Below, in pieces: positions 43,212-51,587 of a stretch of 57,667 bases of DNA (position 1 is the first letter of the stretch; the number at the start of each line of letters is the position of its first letter). The DNA is taken from positions 1 to 57,667 of the forward strand of contig CACYSB010000016.1 of assembly GCA_902777005.1 (NCBI GenBank), given 5' to 3'. Origin of the DNA: an uncultured Bacteroidota bacterium. GTDB taxonomy: Bacteria > Bacteroidota > Bacteroidia > Bacteroidales > P3. The position numbers were made by a program, and so were the translations under genes. The notes below the pieces were generated by a model that was not told the DNA's origin, made no database searches, and saw only the letters and a list, made by a program, of their open reading frames with translations.

Positions 43212-44117
43212 CTATTTCGGTATCACAAAGTTGATTGCGCGGTGCAGGCACTCCACCTCGAAGCGGCGGCCGGGCACTATCTCGCCGTCGGTGGCCACGT
43301 ATGAGTCGCGCAGCGGGTCTATGACCACACGGCTGCCGCGACGATAGCTCACCAGCGTGCGCAGCTCATCGCGGTCGAGCAACTCGCCGTTCTTGTAGTA
43401 TTTTATCAGTTTCGCGAAGCGGGCCACCGACATCGGCGTCACAGCCATCACCTCCAACAGCCCGTCGTCGTTCTTGGCGCGGGGGGCGCAATGGTAGCCG
43501 CCGCCCGCATACTGCCCGTTGGCCACCGAGAGCAGCAGTACCTCGCCGTCGAGCCACAGCTCGCCGTCCACCGTCACGCGGCAGCGGTTTCTGCGGCCCG
43601 TGGCCAGACTCGCCACGATGCCTGTCGTGTAGGCCATGCCGCCGCCCAGCAGCGGCACACGGCGCACGGTGGCCATCGCGTGGCACACCGCAGCCTCGAA
43701 GCCGTAGTTCAACGTGTTGACACAGTAGCGGTCGCCCAGACGCATCACATCCACGGGTACTGCCTCGCCGCCGACAAGGGCGGCAATGTCGGTAAAATTC
43801 ACACCCTGCCAGTAGCGCACGAAGTCGTCGCCACTGCCGCACGGATAGCATGCCACCTCCACTCGCCGATTGCCGCTTTCGCCTTCCATCACCCCGCTCA
43901 CCACCTCGTTCAGCGTGCCGTCGCCACCGCAGGCGTAGAAACGCACATCCTCGCCGGTACGGTCGGCGAGCCATTGACGCACGAAACATGTGGCGTCGCG
44001 CGGCGCCACCGTGATATACACCTCAGCATCTTTCAATATGTCATGTATCTTTATCGCAAGTCCGGCACTTCCGTCATGGCCGCCGGCGCAGGGATTCACC
44101 ACAAAAACATGCTTCAT
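43212..44117 (-). CDS. Diacylglycerol/lipid kinase family protein
   Basis: A 301-residue cytoplasmic or membrane-associated kinase. The nucleotide-binding motif YACGGDGTLNEVVSGV (near residue 77) and the N-terminal VVNPCAGGHDG are family hallmarks. FEAAVCHAMATVRR and the second domain motif LLSVANGQYAGGGYHCAPRA also fit. It phosphorylates a lipid such as diacylglycerol or a sphingoid base; the exact substrate cannot be told from sequence. Upstream of, and probably co-transcribed with, the antiporter gene. Confidence 0.9.
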   Translation of the reverse strand: MKHVFVVNPCAGGHDGSAGLAIKIHDILKDAEVYITVAPRDATCFVRQWLADRTGEDVRFYACGGDGTLNEVVSGVMEGESGNRRVEVACYPCGSGDDFVRYWQGVNFTDIAALVGGEAVPVDVMRLGDRYCVNTLNYGFEAAVCHAMATVRRVPLLGGGMAYTTGIVASLATGRRNRCRVTVDGELWLDGEVLLLSVANGQYAGGGYHCAPRAKNDDGLLEVMAVTPMSVARFAKLIKYYKNGELLDRDELRTLVSYRRGSRVVIDPLRDSYVATDGEIVPGRRFEVECLHRAINFVIPK

Positions 44118-44203
44118 CCGTCACAATTTACAATTAAAGTACCCTTATAAACGCGCGACATCCGCGATTATTGTGCGCCGCCGAAAAAAGTCCTCCACAC
44201 CCA

Positions 44204-44335
44204 TTCTCCGCACCTTCTCCGACCCTTCTACGACTGTTCACCTATTGTTCTACGGTTGTTTGACGGTTTTTAAGCGTAGAACAACCGGAAAACAACCGTT
44301 AAACAGTCGGAGCGGATACGGAGAGGATACGGCGA
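44204..44335. repeat. 11-bp-register CG-comb palindrome, copy D (near-complete hairpin)
   Basis: CG falls at the same phase in 11 of 12 consecutive 11-bp units (44209 to 44330; the fourth reads CT). A 36-base inverted repeat, 44233-44268 with 44272-44307, surrounds a 3-base loop, and the outer arms out to about 44208 and 44332 continue the pairing imperfectly. It lies between divergent genes. Confidence 0.9.
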
Positions 44336-44397
44336 GGCACCGAAGATTCATTCTATACGGAAACGCGAAATTTTATACTAATAATTTAAAAAAATCG

Positions 44398-44405
44398 TAT
44401 ATTTG
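44398..44405 (+). promoter_or_regulatory. -7 element for the holB operon
   Basis: TATATTTG, a full consensus match, 21 bases before the holB ATG. No clear TTTG at the -33 spacing. Confidence 0.6.
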
Positions 44406-44425
44406 CAAGTTAAAACATACCAACG

Positions 44426-45472
44426 ATGCAGTTCAAAGACATTGCAGGACAGAGAGATGTGATAAACCGGCTGACGAAAATCATCGACAGCGGGCGCGTG
44501 AGCCATGCCCAGATGGTGCTCGGCGACACCACCGACGGCACACTGCAGCTGGCCCTGGCCTACCTGCAATACCTCGGCTGCACCAACCGCCAGCACTACG
44601 AAGGCGGAGATCTGCGGGCCGACTCTTGCGGCGAGTGCCCGCACTGCAAGAAGATGGCCCAGCTGATGCACCCCGACCTGCACTTCGTCTTCCCGACGGC
44701 GGCAACGGCCAAGGTGACGGGAAGCTTCTGGAGCGGCGATTTCATGCAGGAGTTCCGCGAGTTTCTGCTGGAGCGCAATGCCCTCGGCACCGTCGAGGAG
44801 TGGTACGAACACCTGGGCATAGAGAACAAGCAGGGCATGATACGCGAGAGCGACGCCGCACATATCGTGTCCGACCTGGGGCTCAAGAGCTACGAGGGTG
44901 GATGGAAGATGATGGTCATCTGGATGGCAGAGAAGATGAACACAGCCGCCGCCAACGAGCTGCTGAAGACCCTCGAGGAGCCCACGCCCGGCACCATACT
45001 GATGCTGGTGTGCGAGAGCGACGAGCGCATGCTGTCGACCATCCGCAGCCGTGTGCAGACCATCATGGTGAGAGGTGAAGGGGAAAAGGCGAATGAGGCA
45101 GAACGGACCCAGTTCGCGGGGCTGCTGGTGGAGTGGCTGCGGCTGCTCTTCAAGCTGAAGATGAAGGAACTGGCAGCGCAGGTGGACAAGATGGCCGCGC
45201 TGAACCGTGAGCAGCAGAAGCAGTTCCTCACATACGCCCTTGGGGTCATGCGCGACTGTTTCCTGCACGGCGCCGCCGGATTGCCCGTGGAGATAGGCTC
45301 CGGCGACCAGAAATTCGACACCATGTTCCCGACCATGGTGACGGTGAACAACATAGAACTGATTGAGAAGGCGCTCGACGATGCCATCTTGGCCGTGGAG
45401 CGCAACGCCAACGCCAAGATAGCGCTGATGCAGCTGTCGTTCAACATGAGCAAGGCGTTGAAGAAACGATAA
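44426..45472 (+). CDS. holB: DNA polymerase III delta' subunit
   Basis: An AAA+ clamp-loader subunit of 348 residues. It has FKDIAGQRDVINRLTKI, a zinc module DSCGECPHCKKM near residues 69-80, WMAEKMNTAAANELLKTLEEP and the arginine-finger-like STIRSRVQTI. The usual Walker A is degenerate, as expected for delta', which does not hydrolyse ATP. First gene of a plus-strand run that continues through rlmN; ricT-like begins 7 bases later. Confidence 0.92.
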   Translation: MQFKDIAGQRDVINRLTKIIDSGRVSHAQMVLGDTTDGTLQLALAYLQYLGCTNRQHYEGGDLRADSCGECPHCKKMAQLMHPDLHFVFPTAATAKVTGSFWSGDFMQEFREFLLERNALGTVEEWYEHLGIENKQGMIRESDAAHIVSDLGLKSYEGGWKMMVIWMAEKMNTAAANELLKTLEEPTPGTILMLVCESDERMLSTIRSRVQTIMVRGEGEKANEAERTQFAGLLVEWLRLLFKLKMKELAAQVDKMAALNREQQKQFLTYALGVMRDCFLHGAAGLPVEIGSGDQKFDTMFPTMVTVNNIELIEKALDDAILAVERNANAKIALMQLSFNMSKALKKR

Positions 45473-45479
45473 TTTTTTT

Positions 45480-47084
45480 ATGGAAGAGAACAAAGACAAA
45501 GAACTTGAGAAGATGCCGCAGGAGCCGGTGCTCGATAGCGAAGAGACCGTTGCTTCGGCGGAAGACATAGAGGCATTCATGCGCGAAAGGCGCAAAGCCC
45601 GCGAGACGAAGAAGGCCACCGTGGAGCGCGAGAACCCCGAAGTCGAGGAATACCACAGCGAGGAGAGCGCCCTGGACCCCTACCTGGAGCCCGACCCTGA
45701 GATACCGTGGGTGAAGTACGACGAGCCTGTATACCTGAGCCGTGGCTGCAACCACTGCCCGAAGAGCTACCAGCCCGTGAGCCAGTGCGAGCGCCAGAGT
45801 TGCTCGAAGGTGACGGCCACCAACTGGCTCGCAGGCATACGGCAGCCAACCATGCGCCCGTTCGACTGCGTGGAGGTGCGCTTCAAGAACAACCACAAGG
45901 ACTTCTACCGCCTGCCCGATGGGCTGGAAGTCACCGAAGGCGACATTGTGGCCGTGGAGGGACAGCCCGGGCACGACGTAGGCATAGTGTGCCTCACTGG
46001 CGAGCTCTGCCGCCTGCAGATGCGCAAACACAGGATAAGCCCCGACTCGGAGAACGTGCGCAAGCTCTTCCGCCGCGCCAAGGAGGCCGACATCGAGCGC
46101 TGGGACGTCGCCATGCGCGAGGAGCATCGCACCCTCATACGTACACGCCAGATTGTGGCGGACATGGGGCTCGACATGAAGGTGAACGACGTGGAGTACC
46201 AAGGCGACCGCTCCAAGGCCATTTTCTACTATACAGCCGATGCACGCGTGGACTTCCGCGAGCTCATAAAGGTGCTGGCCGAAGAGTTCCGGGTGCGCGT
46301 GGAGATGAAGCAGATAGGCGTGCGCCAGGAGGCCGGCAAGGTGGGCGGCATAGGCACTTGCGGCCGTGAGCTGTGCTGCGCCACGTGGCTCACCACCTTC
46401 AAGAGCGTCACCACCGGCGCCGCAAAGACACAGCAGATAATGCCCAACCCGCAGAAACTCGCCGGCCAGTGCGGCAAGCTGAAGTGCTGCCTCAACTTCG
46501 AGTACGAGGTCTATGCCGACGCACTCAAGAAGTTCCCGCCGGCGGGCCATGCCATACGCTTCCAAAAGGGCTTGGCGCTGTACAAGAAGACCGACGTGTT
46601 CCGCGGCATCATGTGGTATGCCTACGAAGGCGAGAACGACCTCATCGCCGTCAAGGCCGAAGACGTGAAGGCCATCATTGAAATGAACCACAACCAACAG
46701 TACCCCGAGAAACTCGAAGACTACCAGGTGGAGCTGATGTCCACCAGCGCACTGGCCTCGGAAGCCAACAGCGAAGAGGTGGAGCGCGAGATACAGCGTC
46801 TGAGCGAAGGCGGCAACGGTGTGGTGGGGCAGGATGAACGCAAGACGCAGGGCGACCGCAGGCCACAAGGCGGCAACCGCCGTGGAGACCGCGACGAGCG
46901 CCCGCAGCGCCCAGGCGGCGACCGTGGCGAAAGGCGCGACCGTGACAACCGCGCACGCGAGGAACGCCACAATACCCAGAAGATACGCCAGCAGAGCCAG
47001 CAGAACAAACCCGAAGGCAAACAGCGCCGCGAAGGTGGCGACGCTCCGCGCCGCAGTGGAAACAACAACCGCGACAGACGATGA
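45480..47084 (+). CDS. ricT: PSP1-domain (RicT/YaaT-like) protein with basic disordered tail
   Basis: A 534-residue protein. After an acidic N-terminus (to about residue 75) comes a cysteine-rich stretch CNHCPKSYQPVSQCERQSC. The PSP1 domain follows, with RRAKEADIERWDVAMREEHRTLIRTRQIV, FYYTADARVDFRELIKVL, GTCGRELCC and GQCGKLKCCLNFE, which carry the cysteines linked to Fe-S binding in RicT. Residues about 440-534 are disordered, rich in Arg, Gly, Asp and Asn (RPQGGNRRGDRDE, RRDRDNRAREER). In Bacillus RicT acts in RNA processing. Its stop overlaps the gldH start. Confidence 0.85.
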   Translation: MEENKDKELEKMPQEPVLDSEETVASAEDIEAFMRERRKARETKKATVERENPEVEEYHSEESALDPYLEPDPEIPWVKYDEPVYLSRGCNHCPKSYQPVSQCERQSCSKVTATNWLAGIRQPTMRPFDCVEVRFKNNHKDFYRLPDGLEVTEGDIVAVEGQPGHDVGIVCLTGELCRLQMRKHRISPDSENVRKLFRRAKEADIERWDVAMREEHRTLIRTRQIVADMGLDMKVNDVEYQGDRSKAIFYYTADARVDFRELIKVLAEEFRVRVEMKQIGVRQEAGKVGGIGTCGRELCCATWLTTFKSVTTGAAKTQQIMPNPQKLAGQCGKLKCCLNFEYEVYADALKKFPPAGHAIRFQKGLALYKKTDVFRGIMWYAYEGENDLIAVKAEDVKAIIEMNHNQQYPEKLEDYQVELMSTSALASEANSEEVEREIQRLSEGGNGVVGQDERKTQGDRRPQGGNRRGDRDERPQRPGGDRGERRDRDNRAREERHNTQKIRQQSQQNKPEGKQRREGGDAPRRSGNNNRDRR

Positions 47085-47557
47085 AAAGGATTTGCACATA
47101 CATAGCCTGCATCATGGCGGCAATGGCATTGGCGGCATGCGACGGCAGCGTCTACTACGATGAGAGCCGCAGCGTGAACGAGCACGGCTGGCTGCCGCAG
47201 GACACGCTGACTTTCGACGTCGATGTGGACGACACAGTGCACCTGTTCAACTTCCTCGTGGAGGTGCGCAACAGTGTGGAATACCCCTACAGCAACACTT
47301 TCCTCTTCATAAACACAACATTTCCCGACGGCAGCGTGGCCTACGACACCATGGAGTGCCCGCTGGCCGACCCTGAGGGCAGATGGCTGGGCAAGCGCAC
47401 AGGACGCTATGTGGATGCCCGCTACCGCCTGCGCGGCGGCAGTGCACGCTTCCCCATGACAGGCCGCTACCGCTTTGCCGTGACAAACGGCATGCGCGAC
47501 AGCGCCATCAGCGGCATCAAGGACATCGGGCTGCGTGTGGAATACAGCGGCAAGTGA
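47081..47557 (+). CDS. gldH: Gliding motility lipoprotein GldH
   Basis: A 158-residue lipoprotein. The signal peptide MKRICTYIACIMAAMALAAC ends in the lipobox Cys20. The mature domain has the GldH pattern: SRSVNEHGWLPQDTLTFDVDV, the YPYSNTFLFINTTFPDG stretch and YRFAVTNGMRDSAISGIKDIG near the end. GldH is needed for gliding in Flavobacterium and is kept in many non-gliding Bacteroidetes; its exact task is unclear. The start overlaps the ricT stop (ATGA). Confidence 0.9.
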   Translation: MKRICTYIACIMAAMALAACDGSVYYDESRSVNEHGWLPQDTLTFDVDVDDTVHLFNFLVEVRNSVEYPYSNTFLFINTTFPDGSVAYDTMECPLADPEGRWLGKRTGRYVDARYRLRGGSARFPMTGRYRFAVTNGMRDSAISGIKDIGLRVEYSGK

Positions 47558-47576
47558 AAACAAAAGCATCACGATT

Positions 47577-49820
47577 ATGGCAACAAAGAAAAAGGACAAG
47601 CCCAAATACGTAAAGACTATCTGGATGATATTCGGTGGTTTCTGGGTCTTTGTATTCCTCTTCTTCACCTTCCTCTCGCTGGGATGGCTGGGCTTCATGC
47701 CATCGTTCGAGGAACTGGAGAATCCTCGCAGCCTGCAGGCGTCGGAGGTACTGTCGGACGACGGCGAAGTGCTGGGCTTCATCGGACTGGAGAACCGCAG
47801 CAATGTAACCTACGACCAGATATCACCCAACCTTATCAATGCGCTTGTGGCCACAGAGGACGTGCGCTTCTACAAGCATTCGGGCATTGACCCGAAGAGC
47901 CTGTTCCGCGTGCTATTCAAGACATTGATAGGACGCAACAGCTCGTCGGGCGGCGGCAGCACCATCACTCAGCAGCTGGCCAAGAACCTCTTCCCGCGCG
48001 GGCACAAGAGCAAGATTGGCGTGGTATTCGTGAAGTTTAAAGAGTGGGTGGTGGCTGTTAAGCTTGAGCACAACTACTCGAAGCAGGAGATACTGGCCAT
48101 GTATTTCAACACGGTGGACTTCGGCAGCAATGCCTTCGGCGTGAAGACCGCGTCCAAGACCTTCTTCGACAAGACCCCAGCGGAGCTTGATGTGGACGAG
48201 GCCGCCATGCTGGTGGGTTTGCTAAAGGCTCCGACTACGTACAGCCCGATACTGCATCCAGACAATGCTCTGGCGCGTCGCAACACTGTGCTCTACCAGA
48301 TGAACCACTACGACTACCTGAGCGACGAGGACTACAATGCATACAAGGAGAAACCCCTTGACATGAGCCACTACACGCCGCAGAGCCACAACGACGGATT
48401 GGCCACCTACCTGCGTGAATATCTGCGCAGCTATATGAAAGACTGGTGCAGCCACCACCGCAAGCCTAACGGTGAACACTATGATGTGCACAAGGATGGC
48501 CTGAAGATATACACCACCATTGACAGCCGTATGCAGCGCTACGCCGAGCAGGCTGTGCGCGAACACTTCAGCAAGGAGATACAGCCTGCATTTGAGCGCG
48601 AACTGAAAGCACGCAAGGGCAACCCATTCTGCGATATCACCAAAGAGCAAGAGAACACCTTCCTCACACAGGCCATGAAGAACAGCGACCGCTACCGCAA
48701 CCTAAAGGCCGACGGCATGAGTCAGAAAGAGATCCGCACAAACTTTGACCAAAAAGTAAAGATGCGTGTGTTCTCATGGAAGGGCAACAGAGACACGGTT
48801 ATGTCGCCGTGGGACTCACTTATCTACTACAAGAAGTTCCTCAATGCAGGCCTTATGAGCGTCGAGCCCGGCACGGGCTACGTCAAGGCCTATGTGGGCG
48901 GCATCAACTACCGCTACTTCAAATACGACAACGTGCAGAGCCACCGCCAAGTAGGTTCGACGTTTAAACCCTTTGTATACACCATGGCATTACAAGATCT
49001 GGGTATGTTCCCCTGCACCGAGGTACCGAACTCACAAGTATGCTTCGAGGTATGGAACGCCCCCGACTGGTGCCCGAAGAATAGTACGCATGAGCGTGAA
49101 GACGAGATGGTGACACTGAAGTGGGCACTAGCACACTCTGTGAACTGGGTCAGCGCCTACCTCATGAAGCAAGGCTCACCGGAGCAGGTGATAGACATAG
49201 CCCGCAAGATGGGCGTGCGAAGCCCCATCGACGCCGTACCAGCCATTGCCGTGGGTACACCCGAGATTACCGTATACGAAATGGCTGGCGCCATGGCCAC
49301 CTTCGCCAACAAAGGCGAATACGTGGAGCCCATTTTTGTCACCCGTATCGAGGACAGCAAAGGTATGGTGCTGGAGCGATTCACACCGCACCGCAACGAA
49401 GCCCTTGATGAGACAACGGCCTACATGATGCTGGAGCTCATGAAGGGTGTGGTCCAGAGCGGCACCGGTGTACGCCTGAACTACAAATACCACTTGAACA
49501 ATTACTCCACCTGCATTGCCGGCAAGACAGGCACCACACAGAACAACTCCGACTGCTGGTTCGTCGGCATCACGCCCAAACTGGCCACAGCCGTATGGAC
49601 CGGCGGCGAACTGCGCAGCATCCACTTCCGCAACATGACCTACGGCCAGGGCGCCGCCATGGCATTGCCAATCTTTGGCCTCTACATGGAGAAAATATAC
49701 AAGGACCGTGCCATCAACTTCTACCGCGGCGACTTCGAGCGTCCGGCGGTGCCAATAGAGATGGACTGCTCCAACTTCCAACAAGAGATAGAGAATGAAG
49801 GCTTCGACTGGGATTTCTAA
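47577..49820 (+). CDS. Penicillin-binding protein 1A type (transglycosylase/transpeptidase)
   Basis: A 747-residue bifunctional cell-wall synthase. One N-terminal transmembrane helix (about 15-38, WMIFGGFWVFVFLFFTFLSL). The GT51 glycosyltransferase domain has ATEDVRFYKHSGIDPKS, GGGSTITQQLAKNLF and KEILAMYFNTVDFG-like EILAMYFNTVDFGSNAFG. The transpeptidase domain has SxxK in QVGSTFKPFVY, SxN in AHSVNWVSAY and KTG in AGKTGTTQ. Start at 47577 was chosen because it gives the usual basic N-terminus before the membrane helix. The last 26 bases overlap the start of rlmN. Confidence 0.95.
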   Translation: MATKKKDKPKYVKTIWMIFGGFWVFVFLFFTFLSLGWLGFMPSFEELENPRSLQASEVLSDDGEVLGFIGLENRSNVTYDQISPNLINALVATEDVRFYKHSGIDPKSLFRVLFKTLIGRNSSSGGGSTITQQLAKNLFPRGHKSKIGVVFVKFKEWVVAVKLEHNYSKQEILAMYFNTVDFGSNAFGVKTASKTFFDKTPAELDVDEAAMLVGLLKAPTTYSPILHPDNALARRNTVLYQMNHYDYLSDEDYNAYKEKPLDMSHYTPQSHNDGLATYLREYLRSYMKDWCSHHRKPNGEHYDVHKDGLKIYTTIDSRMQRYAEQAVREHFSKEIQPAFERELKARKGNPFCDITKEQENTFLTQAMKNSDRYRNLKADGMSQKEIRTNFDQKVKMRVFSWKGNRDTVMSPWDSLIYYKKFLNAGLMSVEPGTGYVKAYVGGINYRYFKYDNVQSHRQVGSTFKPFVYTMALQDLGMFPCTEVPNSQVCFEVWNAPDWCPKNSTHEREDEMVTLKWALAHSVNWVSAYLMKQGSPEQVIDIARKMGVRSPIDAVPAIAVGTPEITVYEMAGAMATFANKGEYVEPIFVTRIEDSKGMVLERFTPHRNEALDETTAYMMLELMKGVVQSGTGVRLNYKYHLNNYSTCIAGKTGTTQNNSDCWFVGITPKLATAVWTGGELRSIHFRNMTYGQGAAMALPIFGLYMEKIYKDRAINFYRGDFERPAVPIEMDCSNFQQEIENEGFDWDF

Positions 49821-50820
49821 CCTGCTCGGCAAGACCCTGTCGCAGCTGCAGGAGCTCTGCGCCAGCGAGGGTTTCCCACGTTTCACGGCCAAGCAGCTCT
49901 GCGATTGGCTGTACAAGAAGCGTGTGGATAGCATCGACAGCATGACCAACCTGTCGCTCATGCAGCGCGCACACCTCAACGATATTGCATACATAGGGCG
50001 CGAGACTCCGGTGCGCTGTCAGGTGAGCCGCGACGGCACCAAGAAGTACCTCTTCCCCGTGCTCGACGGCCATTATATCGAGGCTGTCTATATCCCCGAA
50101 GAGGACCGCGCCACACTGTGCGTAAGCTGCCAGGTGGGGTGCAAGATGGGATGCCGCTTCTGCGTCACAGGCCAGCAGGGCTTCCACGGCAACCTCACCG
50201 CTGGCGATATCCTCAACCAGCTCTTCTCCATCCCCGAGTACGAAAGCCTTACCAACGTGGTCTTCATGGGCATGGGCGAGCCAATGGACAACCTCGACGC
50301 CGTGCTGGCCGCCACACAGGTGATGACCGCCGACTGGGGCCTTGGATGGAGCCCGAAACGCATCACCGTATCAACGGTAGGTATTATCCCCGGTCTCAAG
50401 CGCTTCCTCGAGGAGAGCCAGTGCCACCTCGCCGTAAGCCTCCACAACCCTGTGCCGCAGGAACGCCTCCAGATGATGCCTGTACAGAAAGCATTCCCCC
50501 TCAACGAGGTGCTGACATTGCTGCGCCGTTACGACTGGAGCGGCCAGCGGCGCCTCTCGTTCGAGTACACCATGTTCCGCGGCGAGAACGACGACCTCGC
50601 CCACGCGCAAAAGCTTGTGGACGCGCTGAAAGGCCTCGACTGCCGCGTCAACCTGATACGCTTCCACGAGTCGCCAGAAGCACCCTTCCGCACCTCGATG
50701 CCGACAACAATAAAAGCCTTCCAAGATTACCTGAACCGCCACGGTGTGATATGCACCCTCCGCGCTTCACGTGGACAGGACATCGACGCCGCATGTGGCC
50801 TGCTGGCGGGCAAGAACTAA
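49795..50820 (+). CDS. rlmN: 23S rRNA (adenine2503-C2)-methyltransferase
   Basis: A radical SAM enzyme that methylates A2503 of 23S rRNA and A37 of some tRNAs. The 341-residue protein has the Cx3Cx2C cluster CKMGCRFC, GMGEPMDNLDAV, KRITVSTVGIIPG and AVSLHNP. Two further conserved cysteines act in catalysis in the family; CTLRASRG near the C-terminus and VSCQVGC fit. The start lies inside the end of the PBP gene because the next in-frame methionine would remove conserved sequence. Its stop overlaps that of the convergent S26/VanZ gene. Confidence 0.95.
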   Translation: MKASTGISNLLGKTLSQLQELCASEGFPRFTAKQLCDWLYKKRVDSIDSMTNLSLMQRAHLNDIAYIGRETPVRCQVSRDGTKKYLFPVLDGHYIEAVYIPEEDRATLCVSCQVGCKMGCRFCVTGQQGFHGNLTAGDILNQLFSIPEYESLTNVVFMGMGEPMDNLDAVLAATQVMTADWGLGWSPKRITVSTVGIIPGLKRFLEESQCHLAVSLHNPVPQERLQMMPVQKAFPLNEVLTLLRRYDWSGQRRLSFEYTMFRGENDDLAHAQKLVDALKGLDCRVNLIRFHESPEAPFRTSMPTTIKAFQDYLNRHGVICTLRASRGQDIDAACGLLAGKN

Positions 50821-51587
50821 GCTCTACGTTTTTTTCTCTTTGCAGCGAGTATCACCAACCAACCCATGGTCACGCCGATAGCGTTGGCGATAAGGTCGTT
50901 GACATCGTAGCCGCGATACGGCAGCAGCCATTGCCCACCCTCCGTGAGCAGCCCTATGCCCACAGCAGCGAGCCACACCAGCCATCGTCTGTCAATGACA
51001 TCCATCAGAAACAGTGTGCACGGTATGAATACGCTGGCGTGCAGCAGGTGGTCGGCACGCAAGCCGAGAATGTAGTTGTCCAACGGTATACCCACGCCGT
51101 TGAGCGGAGCCCACATCAGTATTGCCAACAAGGCGAAATACCATGGGCGCAGCTGCCTGCGTCTCTTGCGGCCGAAACAGCGTATCATTGTGTTCTTGAT
51201 ATTCTTGCGGCACAGCGAGCGCCGGCTCAGGCGCTGCCACTCGAGGCTGTCCGTCGCCACGGTCCTGCCGTTGGGGCGCGTCACAGCAACCACACGTGCC
51301 ACAAGGTCGCGCCGCGTCACCTCCTCGCTGCCGTAGTTGTTGTCCCCCTGCATGACATATATGTCGCCCACGCGCTTCATGAAACGGTGCACCACGTGAT
51401 GACCGCCATAGCGGAACAGCAGCACATCGCCCACGCTTGGCTCCCCGGTCATAGGCTCAAGGGTGAGCACATCGTCTTCGCACAACGTCGGCAGCATGCT
51501 GACGCCACGCAGCGAAATCCTCACGCTGTGCCCTTCGGCCAGCTGCTCCTCTGCCAATGCAAAGAATATAGTATTGTTGATATTCAT
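50817..51587 (-). CDS. S24/S26 signal-peptidase-like domain fused to VanZ-like membrane domain
   Basis: A 256-residue fusion. The N-terminal roughly 120 residues are S24/S26-peptidase-like: RGVSMLPTL with candidate nucleophile Ser30, VGDVLLFRYGGHHVVHRF and VMQGDNNYGSE. After a basic linker (FGRKRRRQLRP), the C-terminal 110 residues form a VanZ-like domain of about four membrane helices with HLLHASVFIPCTLF and EGGQWLLPYRGYDVNDLIANAIG. The start at 51587 overlaps the kinase stop (ATGA). Last gene of the PqqD / kinase / peptidase cassette, it may cleave or export a modified peptide; that is inference. Confidence 0.82.
   Translation of the reverse strand: MNINNTIFFALAEEQLAEGHSVRISLRGVSMLPTLCEDDVLTLEPMTGEPSVGDVLLFRYGGHHVVHRFMKRVGDIYVMQGDNNYGSEEVTRRDLVARVVAVTRPNGRTVATDSLEWQRLSRRSLCRKNIKNTMIRCFGRKRRRQLRPWYFALLAILMWAPLNGVGIPLDNYILGLRADHLLHASVFIPCTLFLMDVIDRRWLVWLAAVGIGLLTEGGQWLLPYRGYDVNDLIANAIGVTMGWLVILAAKRKKRRA

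Larger units (their letters stand above)
44118..44425. other. 308-bp divergent intergenic region between lipid kinase and holB
   Basis: Contains the palindromic CG-comb element at 44204-44335 and, after it, the holB -7 box at 44398-44405. No clear promoter for the lipid kinase was identified and no further gene is seen. Confidence 0.7.
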
